The notes under the pieces were generated by a model. The model made no database searches. It was not told the DNA's origin and saw nothing but the letters and a program-made list of their open reading frames with translations. Source: JAWLHA01 sp041690535 (GTDB lineage Bacteria; Pseudomonadota; Gammaproteobacteria; Thiohalomonadales; Thiohalomonadaceae). From it: DNA of 64,000 bases. Shown here in pieces: positions 16,332 through 26,000 of this stretch. Each line of letters opens with the position of its first letter. Position 1 is the first letter of the stretch. The position numbers were made by a program, and so were the translations under genes. The stretch is from the NCBI GenBank assembly GCA_041690535.1, contig JAWLHA010000003.1:62001-126000 (forward strand), given 5' to 3'.

Positions 16332-17321
16332 TTATAGCGTGCCGGCGGGAGCGCTTGAAACAGGGCGCCGCGGGTTGCCGGAGGGCAGGTGTTCGGCGAG
16401 CGCCGCGGTGGCGTGTAGCGCACCCTCCTCGTCGACCAGGAAGGCGTGTTCCAGCTCCATGGCCGTGACGACCTTGCCCCAGTGCTCGCGGCCTGCGGCG
16501 GCGATTGCCTGTGCTCCGGCGGCGGCGGTGGCCAGATCACGGCCGACCGCCCCGGCAGCGCGTTGCCTGGGGAGCGGATGCCCGCTCTCGGGGTCGATGA
16601 TCAGCCGATCGGGATGTGGCTGGACGGTGAACCACGCCCCTCCGCCCTGGAGTTTCGCGCCACTGCTGGCCGGGTCGGCGTCAGGGAGCGGCACAGGCAG
16701 CCAGGCAGTGTCGCCGCGGGCCACGCCCGCTGTGGTCCCAAGCCGAATGCGAAAGTGCCGGTGGCCCGCACGCTCGAGGTGTGCAACCGCCAGGTCCAAG
16801 GCGTGCCCCATGGCGAGTGTGCTCAGATCCAGCCGCACGGCGGGATTGATCGAGTACATTTGAATCCCCTCGATCTGCACCTGCCCGACCTCCGGTCGCT
16901 GGCGAAGGAGCGCTCTCAGGCTCTCCTCGTCCGGTGTGGCATCTCCTGCCTCTCGCCACAATGCCGTAATGGCCCCCAGTGCCGGATTGAAAAACCCCCC
17001 GCTCTCCGAGGCGAGCCCCTGCGCCCTGCGGATCAAGGGGAGAATGGAGGGGTTGGCGGAAAATCGTCCGGTGGTGGCCAGCAGCTGATTGGTCCGTGCC
17101 ATGGGGCCAGGTGTCCAGGGGTCTGAAACCTCTGCGACGAACGCCACATCCTCGAACACCGAGTTGAGCAGTTGCCTTCCGGCCGCGGCATCTTCGGTCC
17201 ACAGCTCCACGGTCATTGGCAGACCGAATGCTGTTCGGGTCTCTTCCACCCGCTCTGGGCCCCCGCAACCCCACAGCAGCACCAGGGTGCAGGCCATAGT
17301 GCTCAGTCGCTGCAGGTTCAT
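16332..17321 (-). CDS. ApbE-like lipoprotein, apparently degenerate FAD:protein FMN transferase
   Basis: 329 residues. A lipoprotein signal (MACTLVLLWGCGGPE, lipobox LWGC) precedes an ApbE-like domain: ESGGFFNPALGAITALW parallels the family 'SgGaFDPTvgpL', and VRLDLSTLAMGHALDLAVAHLERAG parallels 'DLGGiAKGyAvD'. Key positions differ. GGxAKG is STLAMG, the later GG(D/E) motif is IRLGTTAGVARG, 'HIIDP' is RLIIDP without the His, and the Asp/Thr metal site at the C-terminus is replaced by LATAAAGAQAIAAAG. ApbE attaches FMN to periplasmic redox proteins; this copy may bind flavin or have another role. It is coupled to gshB (ATGA overlap) and is extra compared with the Pseudomonas gene order. Confidence 0.72.
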   Translation of the reverse strand: MNLQRLSTMACTLVLLWGCGGPERVEETRTAFGLPMTVELWTEDAAAGRQLLNSVFEDVAFVAEVSDPWTPGPMARTNQLLATTGRFSANPSILPLIRRAQGLASESGGFFNPALGAITALWREAGDATPDEESLRALLRQRPEVGQVQIEGIQMYSINPAVRLDLSTLAMGHALDLAVAHLERAGHRHFRIRLGTTAGVARGDTAWLPVPLPDADPASSGAKLQGGGAWFTVQPHPDRLIIDPESGHPLPRQRAAGAVGRDLATAAAGAQAIAAAGREHWGKVVTAMELEHAFLVDEEGALHATAALAEHLPSGNPRRPVSSAPAGTL

Positions 17322-18268
17322 CGCTCCAGGCGCCTCTCGATCGCGTTCATCAGCTCATCGGCGATATCCAGCCCGTACTGTGCATCCAGCTCCCGGATGC
17401 AGGTGGGGCTGGTGACGTTGATTTCAGTCAGATAGTCGCCAATCACATCCAAACCGACGAAGATCAGCCCCCGCTCCCGCAGTACCGGCCCCACTTGGGC
17501 GCAAATCCAGCGATCACGTTCGCTCAGCGGCACACCCACCCCTCGGCCCCCGGCCGCCAGATTGCCCCGCACCTCCCCTGCGGCAGGGATCCGGGCGAGG
17601 GCGTAGGGAATGGGCTCCCCCTCGACGAGCAGGATGCGTTTGTCGCCCTGAGCGATCTCGGGCAAATAGCGCTGCGCCATGATGAAGCTCTGGCCGTGAC
17701 TGGTCAGGGTCTCAATAATGACCGAAGTGTTGGGGTCATTCTGTTCCACCTTGAAGATGGAGGCGCCCCCCATCCCCCCAAGCGGCTTGAGAATCGCCGT
17801 GCCTTGTTCGTGCATGAAGTGACGGAGCTGATCCGCGCGCCGGCTGACCAGAGTCGGCGGGATGCACTGCGGGAACCAGGCGGTGAAGAGCTTCTCATTG
17901 GCGTCCCGGAGGCTGGCCGCACGGTTCACCACCAGGACCCCTGCCGCCTCGGCCTGCTCGAGCAGGTAGGTAGTATAGATATACTCCATGTCGAAGGGGG
18001 GATCCTTGCGCATGAGCAGCACATTGAGTTCCGCCAGGGGACGCTCCACCTCCTCGCCGAGTTCGTACCACTGGCGCGGATCCGCGGCGACCCGGAGCGC
18101 ACGCATGCGGCCGTGGGCGATGCCGTCCCGCAGGCTCAGGTCGCCCTGCTCCAGGTACCACAGGTCCCAGTGACGGGCCTGGGCCGCCAAAAGCATCGCC
18201 AGCGTGCTATCTTTTTTGTAATTGATGGACCCGATGGGATCCATAATGACGCCCAAAGATGTGTTCAT
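17318..18268 (-). CDS. gshB: Glutathione synthetase
   Basis: 316 residues, ATP-grasp enzyme joining gamma-glutamylcysteine and glycine. MNTSLGVIMDPIGSINYKKDSTLAMLLAAQ is the canonical N-terminus. RKDPPFDMEYIYTTYLLEQAE, AILKPLGGMGGASIF (ATP lid), MAQRYLPEIAQGDKRILLVEGEP and FVGLDVIGDYLTEINVTSPTCIREL follow in family order. Length matches the E. coli enzyme (316). It is divergent from pilG, and its stop overlaps the ApbE-like start, so it leads the gshB-apbE-like-tonB(-yqgE...) run. Confidence 0.97.
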   Translation of the reverse strand: MNTSLGVIMDPIGSINYKKDSTLAMLLAAQARHWDLWYLEQGDLSLRDGIAHGRMRALRVAADPRQWYELGEEVERPLAELNVLLMRKDPPFDMEYIYTTYLLEQAEAAGVLVVNRAASLRDANEKLFTAWFPQCIPPTLVSRRADQLRHFMHEQGTAILKPLGGMGGASIFKVEQNDPNTSVIIETLTSHGQSFIMAQRYLPEIAQGDKRILLVEGEPIPYALARIPAAGEVRGNLAAGGRGVGVPLSERDRWICAQVGPVLRERGLIFVGLDVIGDYLTEINVTSPTCIRELDAQYGLDIADELMNAIERRLER

Positions 18269-18606
18269 GCGCTCGCCATCCAGTCGGGGCTAGGGCACCG
18301 AAACAGATAAATCCGAAAGCGCCGGTTCGCTGCCTCTGCCACTTACGGAGCGAGCTGGCTGCGATTGGCGGTCTTTCCGTTTGACTGTTAGATGCCAGGG
18401 TGGGTATTGGATTTCCAGGGAAAGGGAGTTGAACAGGTCCTTCGAAGGCCTGTCAACGATTACCGGCCCACAAGAGCTGGATCGGAAGCCCTATCCCCCC
18501 GGCAGATATGGATTGAGTCCAGAGAATGTGTTACATATCCCCCTAATTTTCTGGGACCGGGGCCGGGATCCTGGCATTGCTACAACCACTACATTACGGG
18601 GAAGCC
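18269..18606. other. Divergent gshB / pilG intergenic region
   Basis: No gene supported. The only promoter-like pair I see toward pilG is TTGACT (18381-18386) with TATTGG (18405-18410), spacing 18, which is weak. A GGGGA ribosome-binding sequence lies just before the GTG at 18607. Regulatory sites for gshB on the other strand are not recognisable. Confidence 0.25.
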
Positions 18607-19017
18607 GTGGGGAACGAAGACGCCAAGTCCGGGACAGAGGGGCTCAAGGTGCTGGTTATCGACGATAGCAAGACTATTCGTCGCACCGCCGAGACCCTGC
18701 TGAAAAAGGAAGGATGCGAGGTGATCACCGCCAACGACGGGTTCGAGGCGTTGTCCAAGATCGCCGATTACCATCCTGACATCATTTTCGTTGATATCAT
18801 GATGCCGCGACTCGACGGCTATCAGACCTGTGCCCTGATCAAGCATAACCAGAAATTCAAAGACACCCCCGTTATCATGCTGTCCAGCAAGGACGGTTTG
18901 TTCGACCGTGCCCGGGGGAGGATCGTAGGATCCGAGCAGTACCTGACCAAGCCCTTCACCAAGGAGGAGCTGCTCGGGGCCATCGAGCGCCACGTGCGGA
19001 AGGTGCAGTCGGCCTGA
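18607..19017 (+). CDS. pilG: Twitching motility response regulator PilG
   Basis: 136 residues from a GTG at 18607, preceded by GGGGA at good spacing; the ATG at 18577 would add ten residues with no family counterpart. Single receiver domain: LKVLVIDDSKTIRRTAETLLKKEGCEVITANDGFEAL, phospho-acceptor Asp63 in IIFVDIMMPRLDGYQTCALIK, VIMLSSKDGLFDRARGRIVGSEQYLTKPFTKEELLGAI. The sequence is very close to P. aeruginosa PilG, the CheY-like output of the Chp array that favours pilus extension. First gene of the pilGHIJK-chpAC operon. Confidence 0.96.
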   Translation: MGNEDAKSGTEGLKVLVIDDSKTIRRTAETLLKKEGCEVITANDGFEALSKIADYHPDIIFVDIMMPRLDGYQTCALIKHNQKFKDTPVIMLSSKDGLFDRARGRIVGSEQYLTKPFTKEELLGAIERHVRKVQSA

Positions 19018-19103
19018 TCATGGACCTCCGGGAGGCGGTCCTGCTTGACGCGCCGGCTGCCGCTTGGCCAGTGAATTTGAACCGATACCTTAGGAGAACG
19101 TGA

Positions 19104-19469
19104 ATGGCGCAGATTCTGATCGTGGATGACTCTCCTACCGAGATCCACGTACTCACAACCTATCTGCAGAAACAAGGGCATCAGATCGTCACGGCGTCCG
19201 ACGGTGAGTCGGGCGTCGCCAAGGCGAGGGAAATCATGCCCGACCTGATTCTCATGGACGTGGTCATGCCCGGGATGAACGGCTTTCAGGCCACGCGGCA
19301 GCTGAGCAAGGACCCCGCCACGGCATCGATTCCCATCATCATCGTCACCACCAAGGATCAGGAAACCGATCGGGTGTGGGGCCTGCGCCAGGGGGCGAAG
19401 GACTATGTGACAAAGCCTGTGGATGAGACGTCGCTCATCGAGAAAGTGAAATCTGCCCTCGGCGGCTGA
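19104..19469 (+). CDS. pilH: Twitching motility response regulator PilH
   Basis: 121 residues, single CheY-like receiver. AQILIVDDSPTEIHVLTTYLQKQGHQIVTASDGESGV, phospho-acceptor Asp52 in LILMDVVMPGMNGFQATRQL, Thr in IIVTTKDQETDRVWGLRQGAKDYVTKPVDE with the conserved Lys. PilH opposes or insulates PilG in the Chp system. An AGGAG ribosome-binding site lies about seven bases before the ATG. Confidence 0.95.
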   Translation: MAQILIVDDSPTEIHVLTTYLQKQGHQIVTASDGESGVAKAREIMPDLILMDVVMPGMNGFQATRQLSKDPATASIPIIIVTTKDQETDRVWGLRQGAKDYVTKPVDETSLIEKVKSALGG

Positions 19470-19476
19470 GGACACG

Positions 19477-20019
19477 ATGATTCCAACTGGGACACACCCG
19501 ATTCAGCTGCTGCTGGACATTGAGCGTCGGGCCAAGGAATTCGCCCAAGGTCTCCCGCAGCAACTGGAAGTGAAAAGTACCTGGGACGGTATCGGCTTTC
19601 GGATGGGGCCGCTCCAGGCGGTCGCCCAGATGGAGCACATTCATGAGATCCTCACTTTTCCCCGGATTACGCGCGTTCCAGGCGCCAGAAGCTGGGTCCG
19701 GGGCCTTGCCAACGTACGCGGCAATCTCCTGCCTGTCCTCGATTTGAAAGGCTTTCTCACGAACGATTTGGGCGGACTGCAGCGGAGCTCAAGGGTCCTC
19801 GTGATACGGCACCGCGGCATTGCTGCGGGGCTGCTGGTGGACGAAGTTTTTGGCATGAGACACTTTTTGGAAGAAGAGTTCAGTGAGGGGATCCCTCCGG
19901 CGCTGGAGCGGTTTCGACCGTTCCTCCGGGGAGGATTTCGTCAGGAAGGCGAGCACTGGATGATCTTCGGCATCCACGAGCTGGTTGAAAGCCCCGGTTT
20001 CATGCAGGTCGCCTCATAG
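19477..20019 (+). CDS. pilI: CheW-like adaptor PilI
   Basis: 180 residues with a CheW domain: FRMGPLQAVAQMEHIHEILTFPRITRVPGARSWVRGLANVRGNLLPVLDLKGFLTNDLGG, then RVLVIRHRGIAAGLLVDEVFGMRHFLEEEF. The NVRGNLLPVLDL motif is the kinase/receptor-coupling signature. PilI couples receptor PilJ to kinase ChpA. It starts seven bases after the pilH stop. Confidence 0.94.
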   Translation: MIPTGTHPIQLLLDIERRAKEFAQGLPQQLEVKSTWDGIGFRMGPLQAVAQMEHIHEILTFPRITRVPGARSWVRGLANVRGNLLPVLDLKGFLTNDLGGLQRSSRVLVIRHRGIAAGLLVDEVFGMRHFLEEEFSEGIPPALERFRPFLRGGFRQEGEHWMIFGIHELVESPGFMQVAS

Positions 20020-20082
20020 CGGTCTGTGATGACTTCACGGCAAGGCGGTGGGTAGGTTAGGGAACTTTCAGGAGTTGGTGAC

Positions 20083-22137
20083 ATGAAACGAACCAAAAAG
20101 GCGGGCACGGCCTCAGAAGGCTCCAAGAGCCACATTCTAATAATCGTGCTCTTGGTGGCCGCCGTGGTCGCGATGGGGGTGGTCTATTTCTATGTGGCAG
20201 TGCTTTCCGGCTATGACAAGGAGTACATCAGTCTGGTAGGCGAACAGCGCGTACTGTCGCAGCAGATGACCAAGTTCGCGGGGCAGGCGAACCGCGGTAA
20301 CCCCGCCACCTTCGATGAGTTGAAAAAGCACCGTGATCAGTTCGCCCACGCCCTCAAGTTGATCCGTGCGGGGGATCCCGAGACCGGCATGCCCCCATCG
20401 CCTGCAGAGGTTGCGACCGAGCTCGCCACCGTGACCAAGCTCTGGGAGAAGTACGACAAGAGTGCCAAAGTCATCCTCGAGGCGCGGCCCGTGGTCGTCA
20501 GCCTGCGGGAGATCGTCAAACTGATTAATGAAAATTCCGCCCAGCTGCTGGCAATCACCGATGAAGTGGCGACCCTGATGGCCCAAAAGGGAGCCCCCTC
20601 CGATCAGGTCTATATCGCCAGTCGCCAGTTGATGCTCAGCCAGCGAATCATCAATAACGTCAACCGGGTACTCGAAGGCGGCGAAGGCTCGGTCACCGCG
20701 GCGGATCGCTTCGGCCGTGATGCAGCCCTTTACGGCCGCGTGATCACAGGCATGCTGGAGGGCGATGCCAGCCTGAACATCAAGAAGGTGAAGGATCCGG
20801 AAATCCTCGAGCGGTTGGCCGAGGTGAAGGATCTCTTCGACATGCTCGGCCAGCAGGTCAGCGGCATCCTTGAGCGCAGTCCGGAGATGTTCCAGGTCTC
20901 CGAAGCGGTGTTCGAAATCCTCTCCATCAGTGATCAACTGCTCAACGGCCTCACCAAACTGGAGAACGTTTATCTCCAGCACATGGAGGCCCGCTCTTTC
21001 GATACCTGGGTCGGCAACGTGTTCGGGTTGCTTGCGTTGGTGCTCCTGATCCTGCTCGGGATCGTTCTGAAGCGGCAAGGCGATGTGCGACTGGCCACCA
21101 CCGAGGCGCAGCGTCAGAGCACCGAAGAGCACAACCGCCGCAGCCAGCAGGCCATCATGCGCCTGTTGGACGAGATGGGTGACTTGGCCGATGGTGACCT
21201 CACCGTGCACGCCACCGTCACCGAGGACATCACGGGCGCCATCGCCGACTCCATCAACTACGCCATCGACGCACTCCGCAGCCTGGTTACCGCCATCAAC
21301 GACACGGCCAGTCAGGTCTCCAGCGCCGCGCAGAAGAGTCAGGCCACCGCCTCCCACCTGGCGGAAGCTGCCGAGCATCAGGCGCAGCAGATTGCCTCTG
21401 CGAGCACGGCCGTCAACGAGATGGCCATCTCCATCGAAGGCGTGTCGGACAATGCCGACCAGCTTGCCGGCGAGGCGCAACGCTCGGTGGATATCGCCAA
21501 GAAAGGGGCCACCGCGGTACAGAAGACCATCCACGGTATGGATACCATTCGCGACCACATCCAGGAGACCTCCAAACGTATCAAGCGTCTCGGCGAAAGC
21601 TCCCAGGAGATCGGCGACATCGTGGAGCTTATCAACGATATCGCGGAGCAGACCAACATTCTCGCCTTGAACGCCGCGATTCAGGCGGCCATGGCCGGTG
21701 AGGCGGGGCGTGGTTTTGCGGTGGTGGCCGACGAGGTGCAGCGTCTTGCCGAGCGCTCGGCCGACGCAACGAAGCAGATCGAGGCGCTGGTGAAAACCAT
21801 TCAGACCGACACCAACGAGGCGGTTATCTCCATGGAGCAGAGTACGGCCGGGGTGGTCGCGGGTGCCCAGCTGGCCGAGGACGCCGGCAGCGCACTGGGT
21901 GAAATCGAAAGCGTGGCGACCCGCCTGGCCGACCTGATTCAGAGCATCTCTGACGCCACGCGACAGCAAGCGACGGCGGCATCGAATATTTCCGACACGA
22001 TGAACGTCATTCAGGAGATCACCACGCAGACGTCGGAAGGTACCAACCATACCGCCGCGTCCATCGGTAACCTTGCCGTGCTTGCCGATGATCTGAAACG
22101 CTCCGTTGCGGGCTTCAAACTGCCGCAGCACTCCTAG
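20083..22137 (+). CDS. pilJ: Type IV pilus methyl-accepting chemoreceptor PilJ
   Basis: 684 residues. N-terminal TM helix at about 17-42, periplasmic PilJ-type helical sensor region (YISLVGEQRVLSQQMTKFAGQA, then SRQLMLSQRIINNVNRVLEGG, two PilJ-like modules), second TM at about 313-329, HAMP-like linker (LLDEMGDLADGDLTVHATVTEDITGAIADSINYAIDALR), then an MCP signalling domain with the hairpin tip EIGDIVELINDIAEQTNILALNAAIQAAMAGEAGRGFAVVADEVQRLAERS (about 509-560). It signals pilus or surface state to ChpA. AGGAG stands nine bases before the ATG. Confidence 0.96.
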   Translation: MKRTKKAGTASEGSKSHILIIVLLVAAVVAMGVVYFYVAVLSGYDKEYISLVGEQRVLSQQMTKFAGQANRGNPATFDELKKHRDQFAHALKLIRAGDPETGMPPSPAEVATELATVTKLWEKYDKSAKVILEARPVVVSLREIVKLINENSAQLLAITDEVATLMAQKGAPSDQVYIASRQLMLSQRIINNVNRVLEGGEGSVTAADRFGRDAALYGRVITGMLEGDASLNIKKVKDPEILERLAEVKDLFDMLGQQVSGILERSPEMFQVSEAVFEILSISDQLLNGLTKLENVYLQHMEARSFDTWVGNVFGLLALVLLILLGIVLKRQGDVRLATTEAQRQSTEEHNRRSQQAIMRLLDEMGDLADGDLTVHATVTEDITGAIADSINYAIDALRSLVTAINDTASQVSSAAQKSQATASHLAEAAEHQAQQIASASTAVNEMAISIEGVSDNADQLAGEAQRSVDIAKKGATAVQKTIHGMDTIRDHIQETSKRIKRLGESSQEIGDIVELINDIAEQTNILALNAAIQAAMAGEAGRGFAVVADEVQRLAERSADATKQIEALVKTIQTDTNEAVISMEQSTAGVVAGAQLAEDAGSALGEIESVATRLADLIQSISDATRQQATAASNISDTMNVIQEITTQTSEGTNHTAASIGNLAVLADDLKRSVAGFKLPQHS

Positions 22138-22158
22138 CCGCGTTGCACAGGAGTGCGG

Positions 22159-23034
22159 ATGCACGCGGGAGAGGGCTTGGACGGCATGACCGACTGCCGG
22201 GGGGGGACTCCGGCAGAACTGACCGACGCCCAGTTCCGCCGCTGGGCGGAACTGGTTGAATGCCGGACCGGCATCCGCCTGGCGCATTCACGGAAGACCT
22301 TCCTCACGTCCACCCTCCGGGGGCGAATGCGGGAGCTGGGGCATCGGTCGTACTCGGACTATTACCATCTGGTGACCCAGCCTGTGAGTGGCGCGGCTGA
22401 ATGGGCCATCTTCGTTGATCGGCTGACGATCCATGAGACGTGCTTCTTCAGACACAGCCCCTCATTCGAGTTGGTCAGACAGTTCCTGGTGGAGCGTGCG
22501 ACGTCAGCTCCGGGGGCGTCCGATCTGCACCTTTGGAGCGTGGGGTGTGCAACCGGAGAGGAGGCCTACAGCTTGGCCATGCTGGTCGATGAACTCGAGC
22601 ATCCGACTCGCTACTACGGCGTCACCGGGACCGATATCAGCACTACTTGCCTGGGGATCGCCCGGCGCGGGATCTACTCCCGGGATCGTATGACGAACCT
22701 GAACGGGGTCCAGATTGCGGAGCACTTCACCGAAGTCGAGCGCTCGAGGTATCTGGTGTCGGAGCGCTTGCGCAAGCGGGTCTGTTTCGCGCGCATGAAT
22801 GTGCAAGACATAGAGAAGGCCCCGCTGGGCCAGATGGATGTGATCTTTTGTCAAAACCTGCTGATTTACCTAGAGAAAAGTGCCCGCAAGCGACTCGCCG
22901 ACCGACTGCAGGGGTTTCTGAAGGCTGGCGGGTTGCTGGTGTTGGGAGTCGGCGAAGTTTTGGACTGGTGCCCGACGGCGCTTCGCCGCGTGAGCTTTCC
23001 AGGAACACTGGCGTTTCAGCGGGTGACGGGATAA
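22159..23034 (+). CDS. pilK: CheR-type chemoreceptor methyltransferase PilK
   Basis: 291 residues from the ATG at 22159, which has AGGAG at five-base spacing; a GTG at 22153 is possible. An N-terminal CheR helical domain is followed by the SAM-binding domain: LWSVGCATGEEAYSLAMLVDEL, GVTGTDISTTCLGIARRGIYS, and DVIFCQNLLIYLEKSARKRLADRL. It would methylate glutamates of PilJ. No ChpB methylesterase gene follows chpA here, so reversal of methylation is not encoded at this locus. Confidence 0.93.
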   Translation: MHAGEGLDGMTDCRGGTPAELTDAQFRRWAELVECRTGIRLAHSRKTFLTSTLRGRMRELGHRSYSDYYHLVTQPVSGAAEWAIFVDRLTIHETCFFRHSPSFELVRQFLVERATSAPGASDLHLWSVGCATGEEAYSLAMLVDELEHPTRYYGVTGTDISTTCLGIARRGIYSRDRMTNLNGVQIAEHFTEVERSRYLVSERLRKRVCFARMNVQDIEKAPLGQMDVIFCQNLLIYLEKSARKRLADRLQGFLKAGGLLVLGVGEVLDWCPTALRRVSFPGTLAFQRVTG

Positions 23035-23046
23035 GGGCGCAGTTGT

Positions 23047-26000
23047 ATGCACATGGCTGAAAATTTCGACGTCAGTACACTGGCGTGGGTCAAAGGGGAA
23101 ATAGACGAGACGCTGCGTCAAGCCCATATGGCGCTCGAGAGCTTTCTCGAAACCCCCGACGACACGGCCCAGCTTCGCTTCTGTGTCACCTATCTGCATC
23201 AGGTACGGGGTACCCTGCAGATGGTCGAACTTGGGGGCGCGGCCCAGGTGGCCGGCGAAATGGAGTCGCTCACGCAAGCCCTTCAGCAGGGGCAGGTCGA
23301 GGCCGTAGAGGCCGTCCTGGAGGTGCTCATGCGCGCCATCCTGCAGTTGCCGGACTATCTGGAGTACCTTCAGAGCGGGCATCCGGACAACCCGGTCGTA
23401 CTGCTCCCTATTATCAATGAGTTGCGGGTGGCTCGTGGAGAGAAGCCGCTGAGTAGCGGCACCTTCTTCGCGCCCGATGCCGGAACCATGCCCCCACCCA
23501 GCACCTCGCGTGCGTCTCCGGCAGAACTCACCGCGTTCGCGAAGGGGCTGCGCCGGTATTATCAGGCCGGCCTGCTCCAGTTACTCAAGGGGGCCAACAC
23601 GGCCGAGAGCCTGAAAACGTTGGCGGCGGTGGCGGAAAAGGTTTACCGCGCCTCGTCCGACGGCGTGCTGCGGCAGTGGTCATGGGTGTTCGGTGCCTTT
23701 CTGGAAGGGCTGCGGGAAGGGGCCGTGGAGCTGGATGGCAATGCCAAGCAGCTGTTGAGCAAGGGTGAACACGTTCTCAAGATTGTCGGTGAGAGCGGCG
23801 AGGCTCCCCTCAAGGCCCCGCAGATGGAGAGCTTCGTAAAGGCGGTGCTCTTCCGGGTTGCCCAGTCCAGGGGAGGGGGCGAGCGACAAGCGGCAGTCCG
23901 CCAGGCTTTCCGGCTGGATGGCCTGGTGCCGGACACTGCCGCGCTTCAGCAAGCGAGGGTGTCGCTGGGGGGATTCAATGCGGCCCTCAAGCGTACCGTC
24001 GCGGCGGATATCGTCGAAGAGCTCTCAAGGGTCAAGGATGCACTCGACCTGTTCGTGCGCTCCGAGGAGCGACCCATTGCGACACTCGAGCCGCTGGCCG
24101 AAAGTCTGGGGCGGGTCACGAGCACTCTTGGTCTCTTGCGACAAGAGGCCCTTCGCACCGAACTGGAGACTCAGTCTGCCGTTTTGCAGCGTCTGCTTGA
24201 TGGCACTCTGGTGGCTGACGATGAGCTGCTGATGGGCATCGCCGGCGCCGTCCTCGCCGTTGAGTCTGCGTTGCGCGACTGGGGCGCGACCATCCCGGTC
24301 GAGAAGGCCGATGCCCCGGACGAGCAACTGCCCGGGCACGAAATTTCGCCGCAGGCCGAGGCCGAACATCGGCGCGTCGTTCGCCAGGTAATGAAGGAGG
24401 CGAAAGAGCAGCTGGTCCGCTTGCGGGAGAGTATCAACACGTTCCTTTCGGAGCCTCAGGACCGCCAGGTGCTGGAGCCGCTGCCGCAAGCTCTGCACGA
24501 GGTGATCGGCAGCCTGACCCTGCTCTCCTACAAGCGCGCGGCGCTGGTGCTGCGGGCGTGCAAACTCTTCATTGAGCAGAGATTGCAGGGTGCCCAAGTG
24601 TTGCCCGCTGGCGAAGAGCTGGATGCCTTTGCTGATGCGGTAATGAGCATCGAGTACTACATGGAGGCGTTCGTCGAAAGTCGCGTCCATCCGACTTCGG
24701 TCCTGGAAGTGGCGGAGCGTGCGATCGCGGCGATGGGATACTCTCCGGAGTATCTGGCCAACCCGGCCCCGGAGGACAGCGCACCGGGGGAACCCCTGGC
24801 AGCGGAGAACGGAGATACGGCTCCGGCCGAGGAGGACGCGCACGAACCAGGCGCCAGGGGCGAGACCGCTGCCGAGCTTTCGACCAAAGAGGCGGGGCTC
24901 GGGCAGGGCGAACCCGAAGGACCCATGCTCGAGGAGAGCCGCACCGAGGCCGCCCCGATTGCCGAGACGGCTGAGGAATCCCCGGCTGAACTACTTTTCG
25001 TTCAGGAGAGCGCGCCGCAACTGTCAGGTGCGGACTCGAACGAAGGGACCTTGCTATCAGCGCCTGACTTCAGCGCATCAGAAGACCTTGCTCCGGATTT
25101 CGCTACCAAGCCGCAACCGCAGCCCCCCGCCTCACCTGTCCCCGTCAGTCCCAAACGGACCCAGGCGCCGGTGGAGGTGGATGAGGAGATCCTCGAGATC
25201 TTCATGGAGGAAGCGGAGGAGGAACTCGGAAAAATCGCCGAGCTCTTCCCCCGGTGGCGGAGCAACAATGGGGATACCGAGGCACTGCGGGACCTGCGTC
25301 GCAGCTTCCACACGCTCAAGGGGAGTGGTCGACTGGTCGGCGCGACCGAAGTGGGTGAATTCGCCTGGGCGTTCGAGAACCTGTTGAATCGCATCATCGA
25401 TGCGACGGTGGCCCCCTGCGCCGCGATTTATGACGTCATCGAACAGGGCCAAGAGGCGCTCCCTCAATTGCTGCAGCACTTCCAGGGCGGTCCGGCACCC
25501 ACGGCCGATGTGGAAATGCTCATGGAAGCTGCTCATGAGATGAGCAAACCCGGAGGGTGGAAGGCGCCGCCACCGGCGCCGGCATCCGCTTCCACCCCGC
25601 CTCAGGAGGCGGGAGGCCCCGCGGAAGTTCCGGAACTCGATCCTGTATTGCTGGAGATCTACAGCACCGAAGTTACCGGGCATGTGGACCAGGTCATCGA
25701 ATTCGTTCGACACGCGAAGGCTCGAGGGGGCGCAAGAGTATCGGAGCCATTGATCCGTGCCTTGCACACTTTGCAGGGCAGTTCGCGCATGGCGGGCGTG
25801 GATAACATCGCGGAGCTGGCCGCAGTCCTCGAGAAGTATGCCAAGACGCTTCAGGGAGCAAACCACAGCGTCGCCATGGATGGGCTCGAGGTGCTCGAGC
25901 AGGCCGCCGGGTTTGTAACCGCGATGGTCGCCTTCCTCAACGACCCGGTCGGGCCGCTGCCCCAGGGCGATGAGATCCGGCAGCGGGCCCATCGTCTCTA

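Noticed and set aside
20137..22287. 716-residue minus-strand frame
   Set aside because: Antisense of pilJ; low-complexity composition with no recognisable domain.
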